From Okapia johnstoni (Eukaryota > Chordata > Mammalia > Artiodactyla > Giraffidae), in NCBI GenBank assembly GCA_024291935.2, contig CM044307.1, positions 95,733,461 to 95,797,460 of the forward strand: DNA of 64,000 nucleotides, written 5' to 3'. A model generated the notes under the pieces. The model worked only from the letters and a program-made list of their open reading frames with translations, was not told where the DNA came from and searched no databases. Both the position numbers and the translations under genes were made by a program. How positions within the stretch are numbered: the stretch's first letter is position 1; every line of letters begins with the position of its first letter. Below, in pieces: positions 35,781 to 48,299 of the stretch.

Positions 35781-36369
35781 TTCTAGGAAGGTAGAAAGGA
35801 AAGTCCTTCCTATACAGGTCAAAAAAGTAGAGCCCCCCCACCACCACCCCAAGAAAAAACTGCTCCTAGAGTTTAGAGTTGTGTCCATAGAAAAGATGCA
35901 GCTGAGTTGCAGAAACTTGAATGTGTACTTGGGAAAAACACTTACCATTTGTTACTACAAGTTTACAAGGGAAAAAAGGACAAGTATTTGACCTTCTCTG
36001 GAAGAATCTGCAAATCACAAGCTTGCCAAACAAAGCTGTAGTGGAAAGCAGGGAGAAAAGGTGGAAGGGTTGGAGTATTAGCAGACCAGAACCTCCCATG
36101 TCTTGTGAGACAAGAGTTTGTGCATTTTCCAGTGGCCCTACAGGAAGCCATGGAAATTCCCCAAGAGGGTTGCCTCCCACGGCAAATGAACCCTTGTCTG
36201 CAAAGGTTCCCTTCCAAGAGTGAGGGGAGACACTTGTGAAGGTGACGTGAGGTCTCCTAGAAAACAAATCCCCCGCAAAAAGATAGGATGCATTGTTGGT
36301 GTTCTCCAAAGAAACCACTAATATCTTCCAGGAAATAAATATAGACGCCTGCCAAAATCAAGTTGTGGT
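35781..36369. other. Unclassified stretch with a 150-codon reverse ORF
   Basis: The reverse ORF at 35866-36318 (starting MVSLENTNNASYLF) and a 100-codon + strand ORF at 35921-36223 overlap in the same less AT-rich block. I recognise no domain and no repeat. It may be an old LTR fragment or chance. Confidence 0.3.
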
Positions 36370-36372
36370 TTA

Positions 36373-36562
36373 GTCTCTCCGACCCTGTGATCCGACCCTG
36401 TGATCTCATGGACTGTAGCCTGCCAGGCTCTTCTGCCCATTGGATTTCCCATGCAAGAGTACTGGAGTGGGTAGCCTATCCCTTCTCCAGCGGATCTTCC
36501 TGACCCAGGGATGGAACCTGGGTCTCCTGCATTGGCAGGTGGGTTCTTTCACTGCTGAGCCA
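36373..36562 (-). mobile_element. Bov-tA SINE
   Basis: Reverse copy with a local duplication of CCGACCCTGTGAT near its 3' end (36379-36403). Confidence 0.88.
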
Positions 36563-37169
36563 AAATCAAGGGAGAGAGGCAAATAGAAAATTATTGCAGT
36601 GGGGATGAGAGAAGAGTCATTTGGAATAAAGAGAGTGAAATAACAACCAGGTTCCATCCCCTCACCCCTCTTCCTCTCTGTTGGATCTATAGCACACTGG
36701 TGCTTCACCTGGTGAGAGGTGAAAGCTTTAACTTGAATGCATGCTCAAAGTTTTGATTTAGATTGAATGGGATCTTTTAGAATCAGAAAGTGGTTCCTAA
36801 ATTACAGTATAACCTGAAATGCCATCCAAAGGCTGAAAGGGGACTTCCAAAGAGTATGGTTAAGGCAATAGGGAGACAAAATAAAGCTGTTTCTGAAGTA
36901 AAGACAAAATAGAGCTGTTCCCAGCCCATTACATAAGTTGGTAAAACATGCACAAGAGACCTCCTCGGGCCTACACTTAGAGAATATTTGCTTTTCTTTT
37001 GCAAAGAAATGTACCATTTTTGCAATATTTATCATTTTTTAGAATATGACTACATTAGACAGCAGGGGAAGGGCTGTTACTGGCTGGTGCACTGACAGCA
37101 GTGGGCAATGACAGCTGCCGGCCTCAGAGCAGGGAGTAAACTCAACGCAGCCAAAGGCAGCAGAGTGCG
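36563..37169. other. Intergenic sequence, nothing recognised
   Basis: Overlapping reverse ORFs of 77-80 codons at 36783-37035 show no domain. Confidence 0.4.
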
Positions 37170-37378
37170 CGTGCTCACTCATGCTTGACTCTTTACAGCC
37201 CCTTGCACTGTAACCCGCCAGATTCCTCTGTCCATGGAATTTTCCAGGCAAGAACACTGCAATTTGTTGCATATTCTACTCCAGGGGATCTTCCCCACCC
37301 AGGGATTGAATCTGTCTCTTGCATCTCCTGCATTGGCAGGTGGATTTTTTTTACCACTGTGCCACCTGGGAAACCCCA
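37170..37378 (-). mobile_element. Bov-tA SINE
   Basis: Diverged complete reverse copy ending CCACCTGGGAAACCCC. Confidence 0.9.
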
Positions 37379-39661
37379 AAAGGCAGCTGTGAAAACTATA
37401 AAAATCAGATCGGTGATCACCATTTTGCATTAGGGCAAACTTCTACCCAGGCAGCTCCCCTCCTCTTGCCACATAAACAGTCGAGTGCTTTCTGGGAAAG
37501 TTTGATTTAGTAAAATCCCACAGGAAAATTTGGGAGTCTTAGTTACTCCCAAGGTGGTTTTGCCCAGATTTTGACAATTTTGAAGGAAAAAAGATCTTGA
37601 AAAAAATTGTTAAATCTCTCCGGTAGTGGTATTAGTAATCTTTTTATGTCCCCTATGTACTTTTATTTTAGTATCTTAGAATCATACATTAGAAAAACAA
37701 CACATTTTTAAATGACGTCTACTCAAAATTAATCTCAAGACTTTCCTGCTCATAAATGCATTTCTTCAGCTTTCCAGAAAACTCAGTTGATCAGAAGGTT
37801 GTGTGTCCTACATGAAACAGGTGGCCAAAATTTTCCTACCTGGATATAGTAATTGTCATACAAATGTTCATGAAATTAAAACCAGGGATATTCAAAGCAA
37901 GGCCAGGTATACTAGGCTGGTGGGACTTTTTCAGGAGCTTGGACTTAATTCCTGGCTTTAAAGACGAGGTAACTGAAGAGATTACCTAAGTATCAAGCAG
38001 CACTGAACACAATGCAAAACATTTAAAAAGGGGAATAATTGCTCATCTAGTCCTCAGAGTGAGTAAAATTGTATGAAAAAGGATTTTGTACATTTTTCCC
38101 TCAGCTTGCTGCTGCAGAGGGAGGAAAAGCTGGGGAAATGGCTGGGTGTATTTATGAGATTCCTTAAAGGATACATTACACAGAAGATAAACTAGAAAAA
38201 TTGTATGGTCGTGTTTGCCCATGTACAATCAAATGCTCCACACAATTGCTAAATTTTCTTGAGGATTGAAATATCCTAAGGTCTTCTCTCTGATTGTTCT
38301 AGATTCCTTTTCACATACCTACTTCTATCTTTTGCCCACTTTTTTTTATTTCAGTTTCTTTATACAAATATTTATGGAGTGTTTCCTATGTCCAGATACT
38401 GTTCTAGAATATGAACACATGAGGGAGAGAATGCTGCTCTGCTGGAAGTCCCAAGTGATCAGTTAAAACAGACACCCCCTACAATTGCCTTGAGGCCAAG
38501 GTGGGAGGGACTGAAAACAAACAGGAACAGAAAATTCTTCCACTGGCTGTCTCATACGGCCTCCACTTCCTACTCCTCTGATCAAAAAGAAAGTGCTTCT
38601 TTAGAAACTGCTTTTTTCTGGAACTGGTATGCACTTCCAGGCTTCAGGCTATCTTCGATTTGAGGCTTGGAAAAAAAGAAAACAAGACCAAAACAGAAAA
38701 TTCACCCTCGTTGCTGGCTAAAATCTTGGCTTTCTCTGCACACTGAAGCTGAATACAAAATACAGAGACCGAGTCTGGAGGAAATAGAAAGGTAGCTTGA
38801 ATTCTCAGCAGGCAGAGAGGGGGACACAGTAGGCTCATGCCTCAAGAACAGGGTCCCCACCCCCATGAGGTGTCTAAAGGCTTATACAAGATGAGGACTC
38901 ACAGTCTGGAAGCAGTGATGAGGAACAAAGGTGTTAGGATCTCGATTTCTTCCTCTTGCATTGATTCAAAGACAGTCATAGGCTGTCTCAGTAACTCAAC
39001 CTTGTGGGTTTTTTCCCTTTATAGGCCTTGCTGTTATACAGTCCAGCGGAACACAATTCAAGCGCTTCTTGAATCTGTCTCCTGGGCTGCAGTCCCAACA
39101 AACCCCAAAATAATGCCTGTTTATTTCAATCAGGTCTCTGATTCTGAAACATAGGCTAACAGTTCTAAACACTTTATATCTATTGTTTCATTAAACCCAC
39201 AAGATGAGGAAAGTAAAGGATTAACAGAGAAGTTAAGAAATTACCAAAAATCATATGGTACATAAGTGTTGATGTCTTTAGTCCACAAAGCAACAGGCAT
39301 AGAATCCACTGAGAAAATAGGACAAAGCACACAGTTTGGAATCAGGCTTTGAAGAACTGCAGAAAATACCTGAATAAGAAATACAATAATACCCTAAGGA
39401 ATACAAAAAGCCAAGTAAGCCCTCTTAGATTCACTGAGAGTTCTGTCCTGTCATTCCAATTTTCCACCACAAAATCAGTAACTGAGTAAAGAATACTCAA
39501 CAAAGATCAAAGGAAATCTTAAATGAAGACCTAGCTGAGGTAACTATTGTTTTGCTCTATTGGAGCTGATTCTTCTCTGTAGAAATTTCATTTCTTCATC
39601 TCTCTCTCTCTGATTACCTTTTACTCACAACTTAAGTAATCATCACTTCACAGGAAATTTC
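37379..39661. other. Intergenic sequence with faint MIR/L2 relics
   Basis: Possible relics lie at about 38355-38410 ('tttatggagtgtttcctatg') and 39160-39280 ('aaacccacaagatgaggaaa'). No gene was seen. A 105-codon + ORF at 38837-39154 has no recognisable domain. Confidence 0.35.
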
Positions 39662-39930
39662 ATCAGTTCAGTTCAGATGCTCAGTCATGTCCAACTCTTT
39701 GCGACCCCATGGACTGCCGCATACCAGACCTCCCTGTCTATCACCAATCCTGGAGCATCTCAAACTCATGTCCATCAAGCGGTGATGCCATCCAACCGAC
39801 TCATCCTCTGTCATCCCTTCTCCTCCTGCCTTCAATTTTTCCCAGGATCAGGGTCTTTTTCAATAAGTCAATTCTTTGCATCAGGTGGCCAAAGTATTGG
39901 AGTTTCAGCATCAGTCCTTCCAATGAATAA
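39662..39930 (-). mobile_element. BovB LINE 3' end fragment
   Basis: Starts with TCAGTTCAGTTCAGATGCTC, the complement of the BovB tail. On the minus strand it encodes the conserved LKLQYFGHLMQRIDLLKKTL stretch of the BovB C-terminus. About 270 bases survive. Confidence 0.9.
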
Positions 39931-40854
39931 CAATATATCCAGTACTTACTTTTGTTGACAACTTGCCCCAATTGTTTGATATTTTTAGTAGTTTGGGGAA
40001 AAATTATAGGGAAGGGAATTGGTTTATTTAGATCTAAAGCCATTTGTATCTTACTTGTCAATATTTAGGTTCATCAACTATCTATTCACCATTTTCATGA
40101 ATAATTGGAAGTTGAAGATATGCTCCATATACAAAAACATATAAATTATGTTACCTTTATGATTAAGTATATTTTCACTTTTAATTATTGCCAATATTTA
40201 TTCAGCATTATTTATAAAAAGATTTCTGGTGCAAAAAGAATGCTAATCATAGAAAAGATACAGGCCCTTGGTTATAACATTTTGTTGATCTACAAAATCA
40301 GTGAGGACTCAGAAAAAAAATGTCTCCGGTAGCAGAAACGTGCACATCAATTATTGCTGGGTGGCAGTACATTTTGCTGAGAACAAACGGCATCTGTAGA
40401 AAATCAAATAAGGCAAGGCACCAACTCGGGAATTGCCATTTGAGTTTTCATCCATTTCCTAATGTCATGTTTTTAAAATTGCATCATGTTCTCATTCCTG
40501 CTGTATGTTCCTACTTTGGAAATAGAAACCAAAGATTAAACTACATGTAGAAAATTAAACTACATCTTTTCTCAGTTGAGAAAAGATATTGTCATTATCC
40601 TCATAGTAAGCATGACTATTTATCAATGCATTTGATTTTGTGATGAGCCAGGCACTAAAGAACAATATTTGCAGGAGCATTAATGAGTCTTCGCTGCTCC
40701 CATAGAGGAAAGCATCCTCACACATCTTCTGTAGTCTTGACATTGTCCATAAACTTCATAAATGTCTATGCAAATGACTTTGCAGAAACGATTTGGAGAA
40801 AGATGAAAACCAATCAAAGACTCAATGTATCAAATTCCAGGCTTGCTACATGTG
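39931..40854. other. AT-rich intergenic sequence, nothing recognised
   Basis: Short ORFs only. Confidence 0.45.
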
Positions 40855-40975
40855 TGTGTACTCAGCTGCTTGGTTGTGTCACTTTGCAATCCTATGGACT
40901 GTAGCCCTGGGATTTTCCAGGCAAGAATACTGGAGTGGGCTGCCATTTCTTTTTCCAGGGGATTTTCCTGACTAC
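40855..40975 (-). mobile_element. Bov-tA SINE, truncated
   Basis: Only the body and 3' part remain (CTCAGCTGCTTGGTTGTGTC to the ATTTTCCTGAC junction). The tRNA head is missing. Confidence 0.85.
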
Positions 40976-42149
40976 AGCTATAATAATCAAGAGGGCATGA
41001 CTTTGGTGTAAGGTAAACATATGAAGAAGTATAATATACATCTTCAAAATTCTTCAGCTATCAAACCAACACAATTTCCACAGACTGTGTTTCAGTGTCT
41101 TATAAGGTAAACATTTTTGAGCTTTATTATTTTCCCTTTATGTTTAAACATCCATTTTGCCACAATGTGCGTTCTCCTTCTGACTTGTTCTACAGACTAA
41201 CCATAATATATTGTTAGGCTGCTATGGATTTCTTATTCTAAAAGAGTCTTTATCCCCAAGACTCTGTCCTGTTGTAACCTGACTTTTGTCAGCTACAAAT
41301 TGGAACTAGTCGTGGACACTTGCCACTTACCTCTACAAGAATTAAATCACGCGCAGCTGCTGACCTTCAACACCCCCTGAACAGAGTTCAGCGTGGAAAG
41401 CAGAAATTTAGGCACTCTGTGCCCAGGGAAAAACTGGCAGGACAGGTCTTCAGAGAGTTAGGTATTTTTAGGAGATGATTTTATGAGCCCAATTCTTGTA
41501 TCGCCTCTTCTCTAGAAAAACACTAAAATCCTTCATGGTGACAGCTGTTAGTCATGACTAGCAAAAGCTTCATGAGACTAATAGAAACCTTCTGGAAAAA
41601 TATGTTCTTAATTGTATTTACTCGCCCTTCACCAAAATCACATGTATACTGACCGGCCCCCCTGCTGCTTTGAAGCAGTTTCAGAACTATCTGGGTTGCT
41701 ATCTCCTGTGCTGCAGTCCTCATTTTGACCCCCAAAAAACTTAACCTGAAACTCTCACATTGTGCTCTTTTTTTTTTTTAGTTGACACTTTGAAGTTGTA
41801 ATTGTTTTACAGTCTGCATAATATTATCTTACTGTTCTAAGTGAAGTACATTAAAGGTTATCCAATCATATTTTATACTCAGGAGCAGATGTGGGCAGAA
41901 CTTTCACTGTATCCAGTAAGCCTGAGCAAAGAGCTATTATAACGATTCTCTCAAATGTGGCTAAGGTGATCAAAGAGAGGAATTCAGTCTAGAGGAGGAA
42001 AAACAGTCATTAATTTCTTCTTTGAGATTCTTTTAAACTATGCACAAAATTTCATGTCACAATCCTGGAAATGCCTAACTAAGATCTAAGATGAAATCAA
42101 CTCTGCTTCAGGCCTTATAAAGAGCTCCCTGGTTAAAAAGTGCCCATAC
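40976..42149. other. Intergenic sequence, nothing recognised
   Basis: A poly(T) run near 41768-41780 may mark a reverse-strand retroposon of unknown type. Confidence 0.4.
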
Positions 42150-42355
42150 CACTAGCAAAGTGGCTTTGATGGTAAAGAATCCGCCTGCAGTGCAAGAGAC
42201 CTGGGTTCGATCCCTGGGTCAGGAAAATCCCCTGGAGAAGGGAATGGCAATCCACCCCAGTATTCTTGCCTAGGCAATCCCATGGACAGAGGAGTCTGGT
42301 GGGCTACAAATCCTTGGGGTTACAAAAGAGTTGGACATGACTGGGCAACAGAAGT
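42150..42355 (+). mobile_element. Bov-tA SINE
   Basis: Head GGCTTTGATGGTAAAGAATC, body and GACTGGGCAACAGAAG tail are all present. Confidence 0.9.
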
Positions 42356-42821
42356 TTGCAAAGATAAAAGGCAATCCTATTCAGTCAATCTTTACTGACT
42401 AGGGCTCTGCACTACAATTTGAGACTAAAGCCTTATTATATTCTTGGGGACCTTGTGGGATAAGGTGAAAGATCAAAGGTGCTATTATGACATCCCTGTA
42501 TCTTTAGGTCAAATATTGTTTAATTCTTGTCTCATTTACTCCCAGCATTAATAATCTGGTTTATGTATTTTCATGTCTTCCTATACTTACATACTTCACA
42601 TGGGCAGGTGGTGGCTTAATTTTCCAAGAAATACTCTGCTATGTTAACAAACCTGACATGATCTCCTAGCACTATCTTAATGCCTATAATATATTATTGC
42701 CTTGGGAACTGAAATAGTGTTTGAGAAGGAACCCTGAGGCTTTTGAGTGGATGGAGGTCCTGGAGAATTGCAGGGTCCTCAGTCATGAGTGAGGGTGAAA
42801 GTGGCACCTGAGAGGGCAGGC
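42356..42821. other. Intergenic sequence, nothing recognised
   Basis: No interpretable content. Confidence 0.45.
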
Positions 42822-43049
42822 AGGTGAAGTGAAGTGAAAGCTTCTCAGTTGTGTCTGACTCTTTGCGACCCTACACATGGACTGTACATGGAGTATATAT
42901 GGACTGTATAGTCCATGGAATTCTCCAGGCCAGAATACTGGAGTAGGTAGCCGTTCCCTTCTCCAGGGGATCTTCCCACCCAGGGATCAAGCCCAGGTCT
43001 CCTGCATTGGCAGGCAGATTCTTTACCAGCTGAACCATCAGGGAAGCCC
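42822..43049 (-). mobile_element. Bov-tA SINE with an internal expansion
   Basis: Complete reverse copy. Near 42876-42918 the ATGGACTGTA block is present in repeated, slightly altered copies that consensus elements lack. Confidence 0.9.
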
Positions 43050-43728
43050 AAAAGGCAGAGGAGCTATTTGCAGCTTGTCTTTGTTACCAGAGACAAAGCG
43101 TCCAGAACTCAAGCCAGGGGCAAAGCATCCGGAACAGAGATTTTGTAGAAAAATTCAATAAAGCAGCAGCAAAAGACTGAGAAAATATTGTTTCAGCAAT
43201 AAACTTCTTCACTAACAAATAAAGTTGTCTCTGGCTTTTCTGTGATTCCTGGTAACCAACAGACGTTGAAAAGTACATTACTCCTAGCTTGCTGATCCTG
43301 CTTTTCTCATCTGTACTTGTTTTTCAACCAGGAACTATCTCGTTTATCCATTCAGCATACATTTATTGAGGTCCAAGTACGATTTCTAGACTCTAGAAGT
43401 TTCTCGAGGTGTTCACAAATGTTTTAGAGACTAATGGACATAAAGACCTGTTCTAGTGTGAAAATGGATACAGAATGGTGGGTTGAAGAGGAAAGACACT
43501 TAACCTAGAGAAGCTGAATTACAGACACAACAACCTGTTTCATTCAATATTGCAAATTCATATGCTGGAACTCAGAACAAATCTTTTCAAGAGTCTTTGT
43601 TCAATCATATATTTTGAGAAACTCTGGAAATAAATTTGAGAAACCCAATTTTTGTGGACTTCAGGTTTTGGAAGGTAGTGATAGGACTTTAAGAACTCTC
43701 ATAGTTACCTCTTGTGAAACTGGGAATA
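43050..43728. other. Intergenic sequence with a possible MIR/L2 relic
   Basis: 'ttcagcatacatttattgag' near 43352 suggests a reverse MIR or L2 fragment. Nothing else is seen. Confidence 0.35.
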
Positions 43729-45964
43729 CAATAAGTCCTCTACATAAAACTTTCAGGTTCTGAACTTGCAAAGATGCAAACATGTGTTCACATGTCCAGC
43801 CATGTAAGTTAGTTCACATGGCTGGTGTCCATCATCTTATGCATGCATCCCCTACAAATGGTGGTGCATTTGTGTATGTTACTGTACAGTACTGTATAGA
43901 GTAGAGTAGTGTCTTTATTTCAAGCCTAGATGTCTGGAAGTAAGCTTAAAAGTAACAGTGATGTAGCTGATACTGCTAAGAAGCATCAAGCTGATAATGA
44001 TGGAAACAAAATTGAGACAGTGGAGCAAGGAGAAGAGAAAAGATGGTAGACATCACTCATTCTTATAACATGAGTTGTTTAACCATCAGCACAATTCTAA
44101 AGAACAACAACAAGATCACAGAATGTATGAAGCCAGCTGTGCTGATGAGGTTGACAGTAAATAATATTGAAGAAGCCTGGAAAAGTGATGGAGAAGATGG
44201 AGAAACATTCCAGTGTGTGGATGCAGAATCAGCATCAGTGTCCTGCTTAGTTGATTCAAGAGAAAGCCAAAAGCCTTTATGAAGACGTGAAGAAGAAACA
44301 CAGCAAAGAATCGAGGGTACACGTTTGAATGCCAGCCACGGCTAATTTCATTGGTTTAAAACTAGAGCCAACTTCCACAACATAAAAGTCAGTGAGTGCA
44401 GTCACAGAAGCTGCCTGGGAATATCCTGAAATGCTTTGAAAAATTGTTGATAAAGGACATATTGACATGAGTAGGTGAGAAAAGATTGTATTGGAAGAGG
44501 ATGCCAGATGGAACTTACGTCAGTATGGAGTAGAATTTGATGCTGGGCTATAAAGCAGCAAAGGATAGGCTAACTTTGTTGTTTGGTAACAATGCTTCCA
44601 GTGACAGAAAGCTGAAGTTTCTGTTAGTTTATCATTCAAAGAACCCAAGAGCCCTTATAAACACACTCAAGTGTGGTCTTCCTGTTGTATAGAAGAGTAA
44701 ACCCAAAACCTGGATTACACAGGCCATTTTTCAGAATTTTTTCCCCACCACTTTATCCCAAAGGTAGAGAAATATTTCTTGGAGAAAGATGTCTCATTCA
44801 ACATTCTTTTGATGTTTGACAATGTTCTGGGCTACCCTCATTTATGACTTTCATCTCCCACAGAATACTATGTGCCATAGAATACTATGTCACTCATCCA
44901 ACCTATGGACCAGCAAGCTATGCAACTTTTGAGAAATATAATTTCTGTTACCCTTTTGTCAAGCAGTAAAGGCAAGTGATGAATCAGGAACAATCTTGTG
45001 GCAATTTTTGAAGGACTAAAACACCTAAAAAGTCATAAAATACATTGCCTTTCCTTGGCATGAGGTTACAGCCATCATTATGAATGGGGTTTGGAAGGAC
45101 CTTTGCCCACAGTTTGTTCATGACTTTGGTGGATTTGAGAAGGTGGATGAGGAGTCCAAAGGGGTCTTCAGCAACTTAGTGACCCTCAGTAAGGTGCTGG
45201 AACTGGCTATGGAAGAGGATGACTTCACTGAACTCCTTGCTGTGCAACACAAGGAGCTGATGAATGAAGACCTGATGGAGATTCAGAGAAAGGACGGAGA
45301 GTCAAGTTCTTCAACTGAAGAACTGAAGAGATTCATGACACAGGAAATAGAAAGAGAATCTTCTTTCTGAGGAGGCACTGTTAGTTTTTGAGTCACAGGA
45401 CCCAAACATAGAACAGGACAGGAAGGTCACAGCAGGTGTTCAGAATGCCATCCAGTGCTACCGTGTCATCTGTGAGGAGAGGAAAAGAGCCACTACATAG
45501 ACATCACTGAATCCTCCTCTCCAGAGGGTAGATGCAATTGAATCCAGCAAGGACCAGAACCTGTGCCAGCAGCGTCAGGCGTGAGTGACACTGCAGCTTG
45601 CCCTCTGTCTGCTGTTGCTGACGATCCTTCAGCTCTGCCATCTCCTGCCACCTCTCCCTCCTCCACTCAGTCACTCTTCTCGCCTTTTCACTCCATGCCA
45701 GCCCCTGGATGCCAGCCCTGGGATGCCAGCTGTTGTACAGTACTACTGCACTTTTCAGGGTACGGTACTATAAGATTAAAAATGTTTTCTTTATTTTGTG
45801 TGTGTGTTTTATTTTTTATGTATTATTTGTGTGAAAACTATTATAAACCTGTTACAGTACCGTACCATACAGCCAGTTATGTTAGTTGGGGACCTAGGCT
45901 AACTTTGTTGGACTTACAAATTTGCTGTCAGTTAGGGACTCGTTCACGAGTAGAGCACTTACTG
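43729..45964 (+). mobile_element. Tigger (pogo/TcMar) DNA transposon, both ends present
   Basis: The terminal inverted repeats CAATAAGTCCTCTAC (43729) and the complement of CAGTAAGTGCTCTAC (ending 45964) match at 13 of 15 positions. Both are flanked by TA, the expected target duplication. At 2.2 kb the element is near full Tigger length. A decayed transposase lies inside and is described separately. Confidence 0.85.
43930..45370 (+). pseudogene. Decayed Tigger transposase
   Basis: Reading begins at ATG 43930 with SGSKLKSNSD, the usual Tigger N-terminus. A broken helix-turn-helix region follows (HSYNMSCLTISTILKNNNKI, 44060-44120). Later come the DDE-domain fragments KLKFLLVYHSKNPRALINTL (about 44611) and a remnant of the catalytic LLxxDNxxGHP box near 44810-44840. 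A 96-codon open segment at 45080-45370 (VWKDLCPQFVHDF, AMEEDDFTELLA, NEDLMEIQRKD) matches the C-terminus. Several frameshifts and stops lie between, so it makes no active enzyme. Confidence 0.85.
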
Positions 45965-45966
45965 TA

Positions 45967-46647
45967 TTCTTACATGGTGGTTTGCAATGACCATCTCAAC
46001 TACCTAATACTAAGCAATGAGGGAAATGATAAAACTCACAGAACTCTGAATCTTAAGAAATAAATAATTTCAAGAATGAGAACAATTAAAAAGAAGCTAT
46101 GAATTTCTTCTGTGTGTTTTACAGACACCTGTATTTAAAAGAATTCAAATTTTATTCTAAGAAATAAAATGTATACAACATAATGGAGCATTTGCTCTAG
46201 AGTGCTTCCATCTAATTGCTCAGATTATTATTAACTACCTAAAAACATCTTATAGAGATGAAAAAAATGCTTTTGAATGCAATACCTTAATCGTATCAAA
46301 AAACCTCTTTATTAATGACTAAATCATTATATATTCAGAGGAATAACATTGTTAATGTTCTTTCCATGAGGCATGGAAATCTACTAGAAATACAAGATAT
46401 TTATAAAAATTACTAAATTTTCTGATAAATTAGTTGTTAATATGCATTCCCCAATGTTTATTCTACTTTACTCAAAGGCTATAAGATTTTTAAAAATGGC
46501 AAGTTCCATACAAATTTCTACTTTCAAAACCCTGACCTTTAATTTCATAATTATTTATATATTTTAAAATCACACAATAGAGAATTTGGTTTTGAACAAT
46601 CTGTTTTCTCAATTAATCTCTCCTCTACATGACAAGTATACTTTAAT
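45967..46647. other. AT-rich intergenic sequence, nothing recognised
   Basis: No interpretable content. Confidence 0.45.
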
Positions 46648-46659
46648 ATCCTACCGAAT

Positions 46660-46887
46660 GGGCTCCCCAGGAGGCGCTAGTGGTAAAGAATCTGCCTGCC
46701 AATGCAAGTCAGACATAAGACACACTGGTTCGATCACTGGGTCGGGAAGATCCCCTGAAGAAGGAAACGGCAATCCACTCAAGTATTTTTGCCTGGAGAA
46801 CCCCATGGACGGAGGAGTCTGGTGGGCTACAGTTCACAGGGTTGCACGGAGTCAGACACGACTGAAACAGCTTAGCACACACAGCAC
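46660..46887 (+). mobile_element. Bov-tA SINE with 12-bp TSD
   Basis: Complete copy. ATCCTACCGAAT at 46648-46659 and ATCCTACTGAAT at 46888-46899 differ at one base. Confidence 0.93.
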
Positions 46888-47189
46888 ATCCTACTGAATA
46901 ATATTCACAAATCACCCATTGAAATTATGCTTCTTACTCTTCTCATCAAAGGTAAAAATATCTCCCATTCTTCAAAGATCCACATTCCATTTTCTAAAAT
47001 GTGTTTTCAAGATCTTCGAGATTTGAATCCAAACCCCTTTAAGTTTTGTCTCTTATCAGTAGTCACCAAAAACTCTACCCTTTATTCTTTGGAAAAACAG
47101 AACATCTTATTATTCCTCAAGTATACTATGTATATTTTTTCCTCCCATGCTCTTGACTTTGTCTTTCCTGAAGTATCCTCTTTGTCAAC

Positions 47190-47313
47190 AGTGCTTGTAC
47201 TCAGTCACTAAATCGTGTCTGACTCTGTGACTCCATGGACTATAGCCTGCCAGGCTCTTCTGTCCATGGAATTTACCAGACAAGAGTACTGCAGTGCACT
47301 TCCATTTTCTTCT
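47190..47313 (-). mobile_element. Bov-tA SINE, truncated
   Basis: Only the 3' half (CTCAGTCACTAAATCGTGTC to GAGTACTGCAGTGCAC) remains. Confidence 0.85.
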
Positions 47314-47430
47314 TTGTTAGTTCCTGTCTATTAAAATTGTACCCACTTTTTAAACCTAAAAAAAGTTTTTACTTTTTAATTATTGCATATGTATCTTCAG
47401 GCAGAAATCATTTTATACAATACTCTTTTT

Positions 47431-48131
47431 TTTTCTTTTTATTTGTTTTGCCATACATTGACATGATCCACCATGGGGGTACATGTTTTCCCTTTCCAGA
47501 ACCCCCATCCACCTCCCTCCCCATTCCATCCCTCCGGGTCATCCCGGGGCACCAGCCCCGAGCACCCTGTATCATGCATTGAACCTGGACTGGCGATTCA
47601 TTTCACATATGATAATTTACATGCTTCCATGACATTCTCCCATATCATCCCGCCCTTGCCCTCTCCCACAGAGTCCATAATACTGTTCTATTTATCTGTG
47701 TCTCTTTTTATGCCTCGCATACAGGGTTATCTGAATGCAAACTAGTACAGCCACTATGGAGAACAGTGTGGAGATTCCTCAAAAAACTGGAAATAGAACT
47801 GCCATATGACCCAGCAATCCCACTGCTGGACATACACACAGGGGAAACGAGAATTGAAAGAGACACCTGTACCCCAATGTTCATTGCAGCACTGTTTATA
47901 ATAGCCAGGACATGGAAGCAACCTAGATACCCATCAGCAGATGAATGGATAAGGAAGCTGTGGTACATATACACAATGGAATATTACTCAGCCATTAAAA
48001 AGAATATATTCGAATCAGTTCTAATGAGGTGGGTGAAACTGGAGCCTATTATACAGAGTGAAGTAAACCAGAAAGAAAAACACCAATAGAGTATACTTAC
48101 ACATATATATTGTATTTAGTCAATCGGTAAA
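47431..48131 (-). mobile_element. L1 insertion with 5' inversion (twin priming) and 12-bp TSD
   Basis: AATACTCTTTTT lies at 47419-47430 and 48132-48143. Starting from the T-rich left end, 47431-47724 is the L1 3' UTR in reverse orientation. At about 47725 the orientation switches. From there to 48131 the ORF2 C-terminus runs in + orientation ([20 protein letters not shown], then [20 protein letters not shown]). In a full L1 the inverted piece lies directly upstream of the 3' UTR piece, as expected of twin-primed reverse transcription. No functional ORF remains. Confidence 0.92.
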
Positions 48132-48299
48132 AATACTCTTTTTATATGCCCGTTTTAATACATGGTTAACATTCTAGGTAGTGTGTAGTTCAATGAAAGA
48201 AGGAAATGTTTCTTTCAAACATAGGAATACAATTAACTGTTGAATATTCAGCTACAACTTAGCAGATCAGTTAAGAGTATATTCTTGAATGAAAATAAA

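Noticed and set aside
46586..46897. 103-codon ORF
   Set aside because: Mostly translation of the Bov-tA at 46660-46887.
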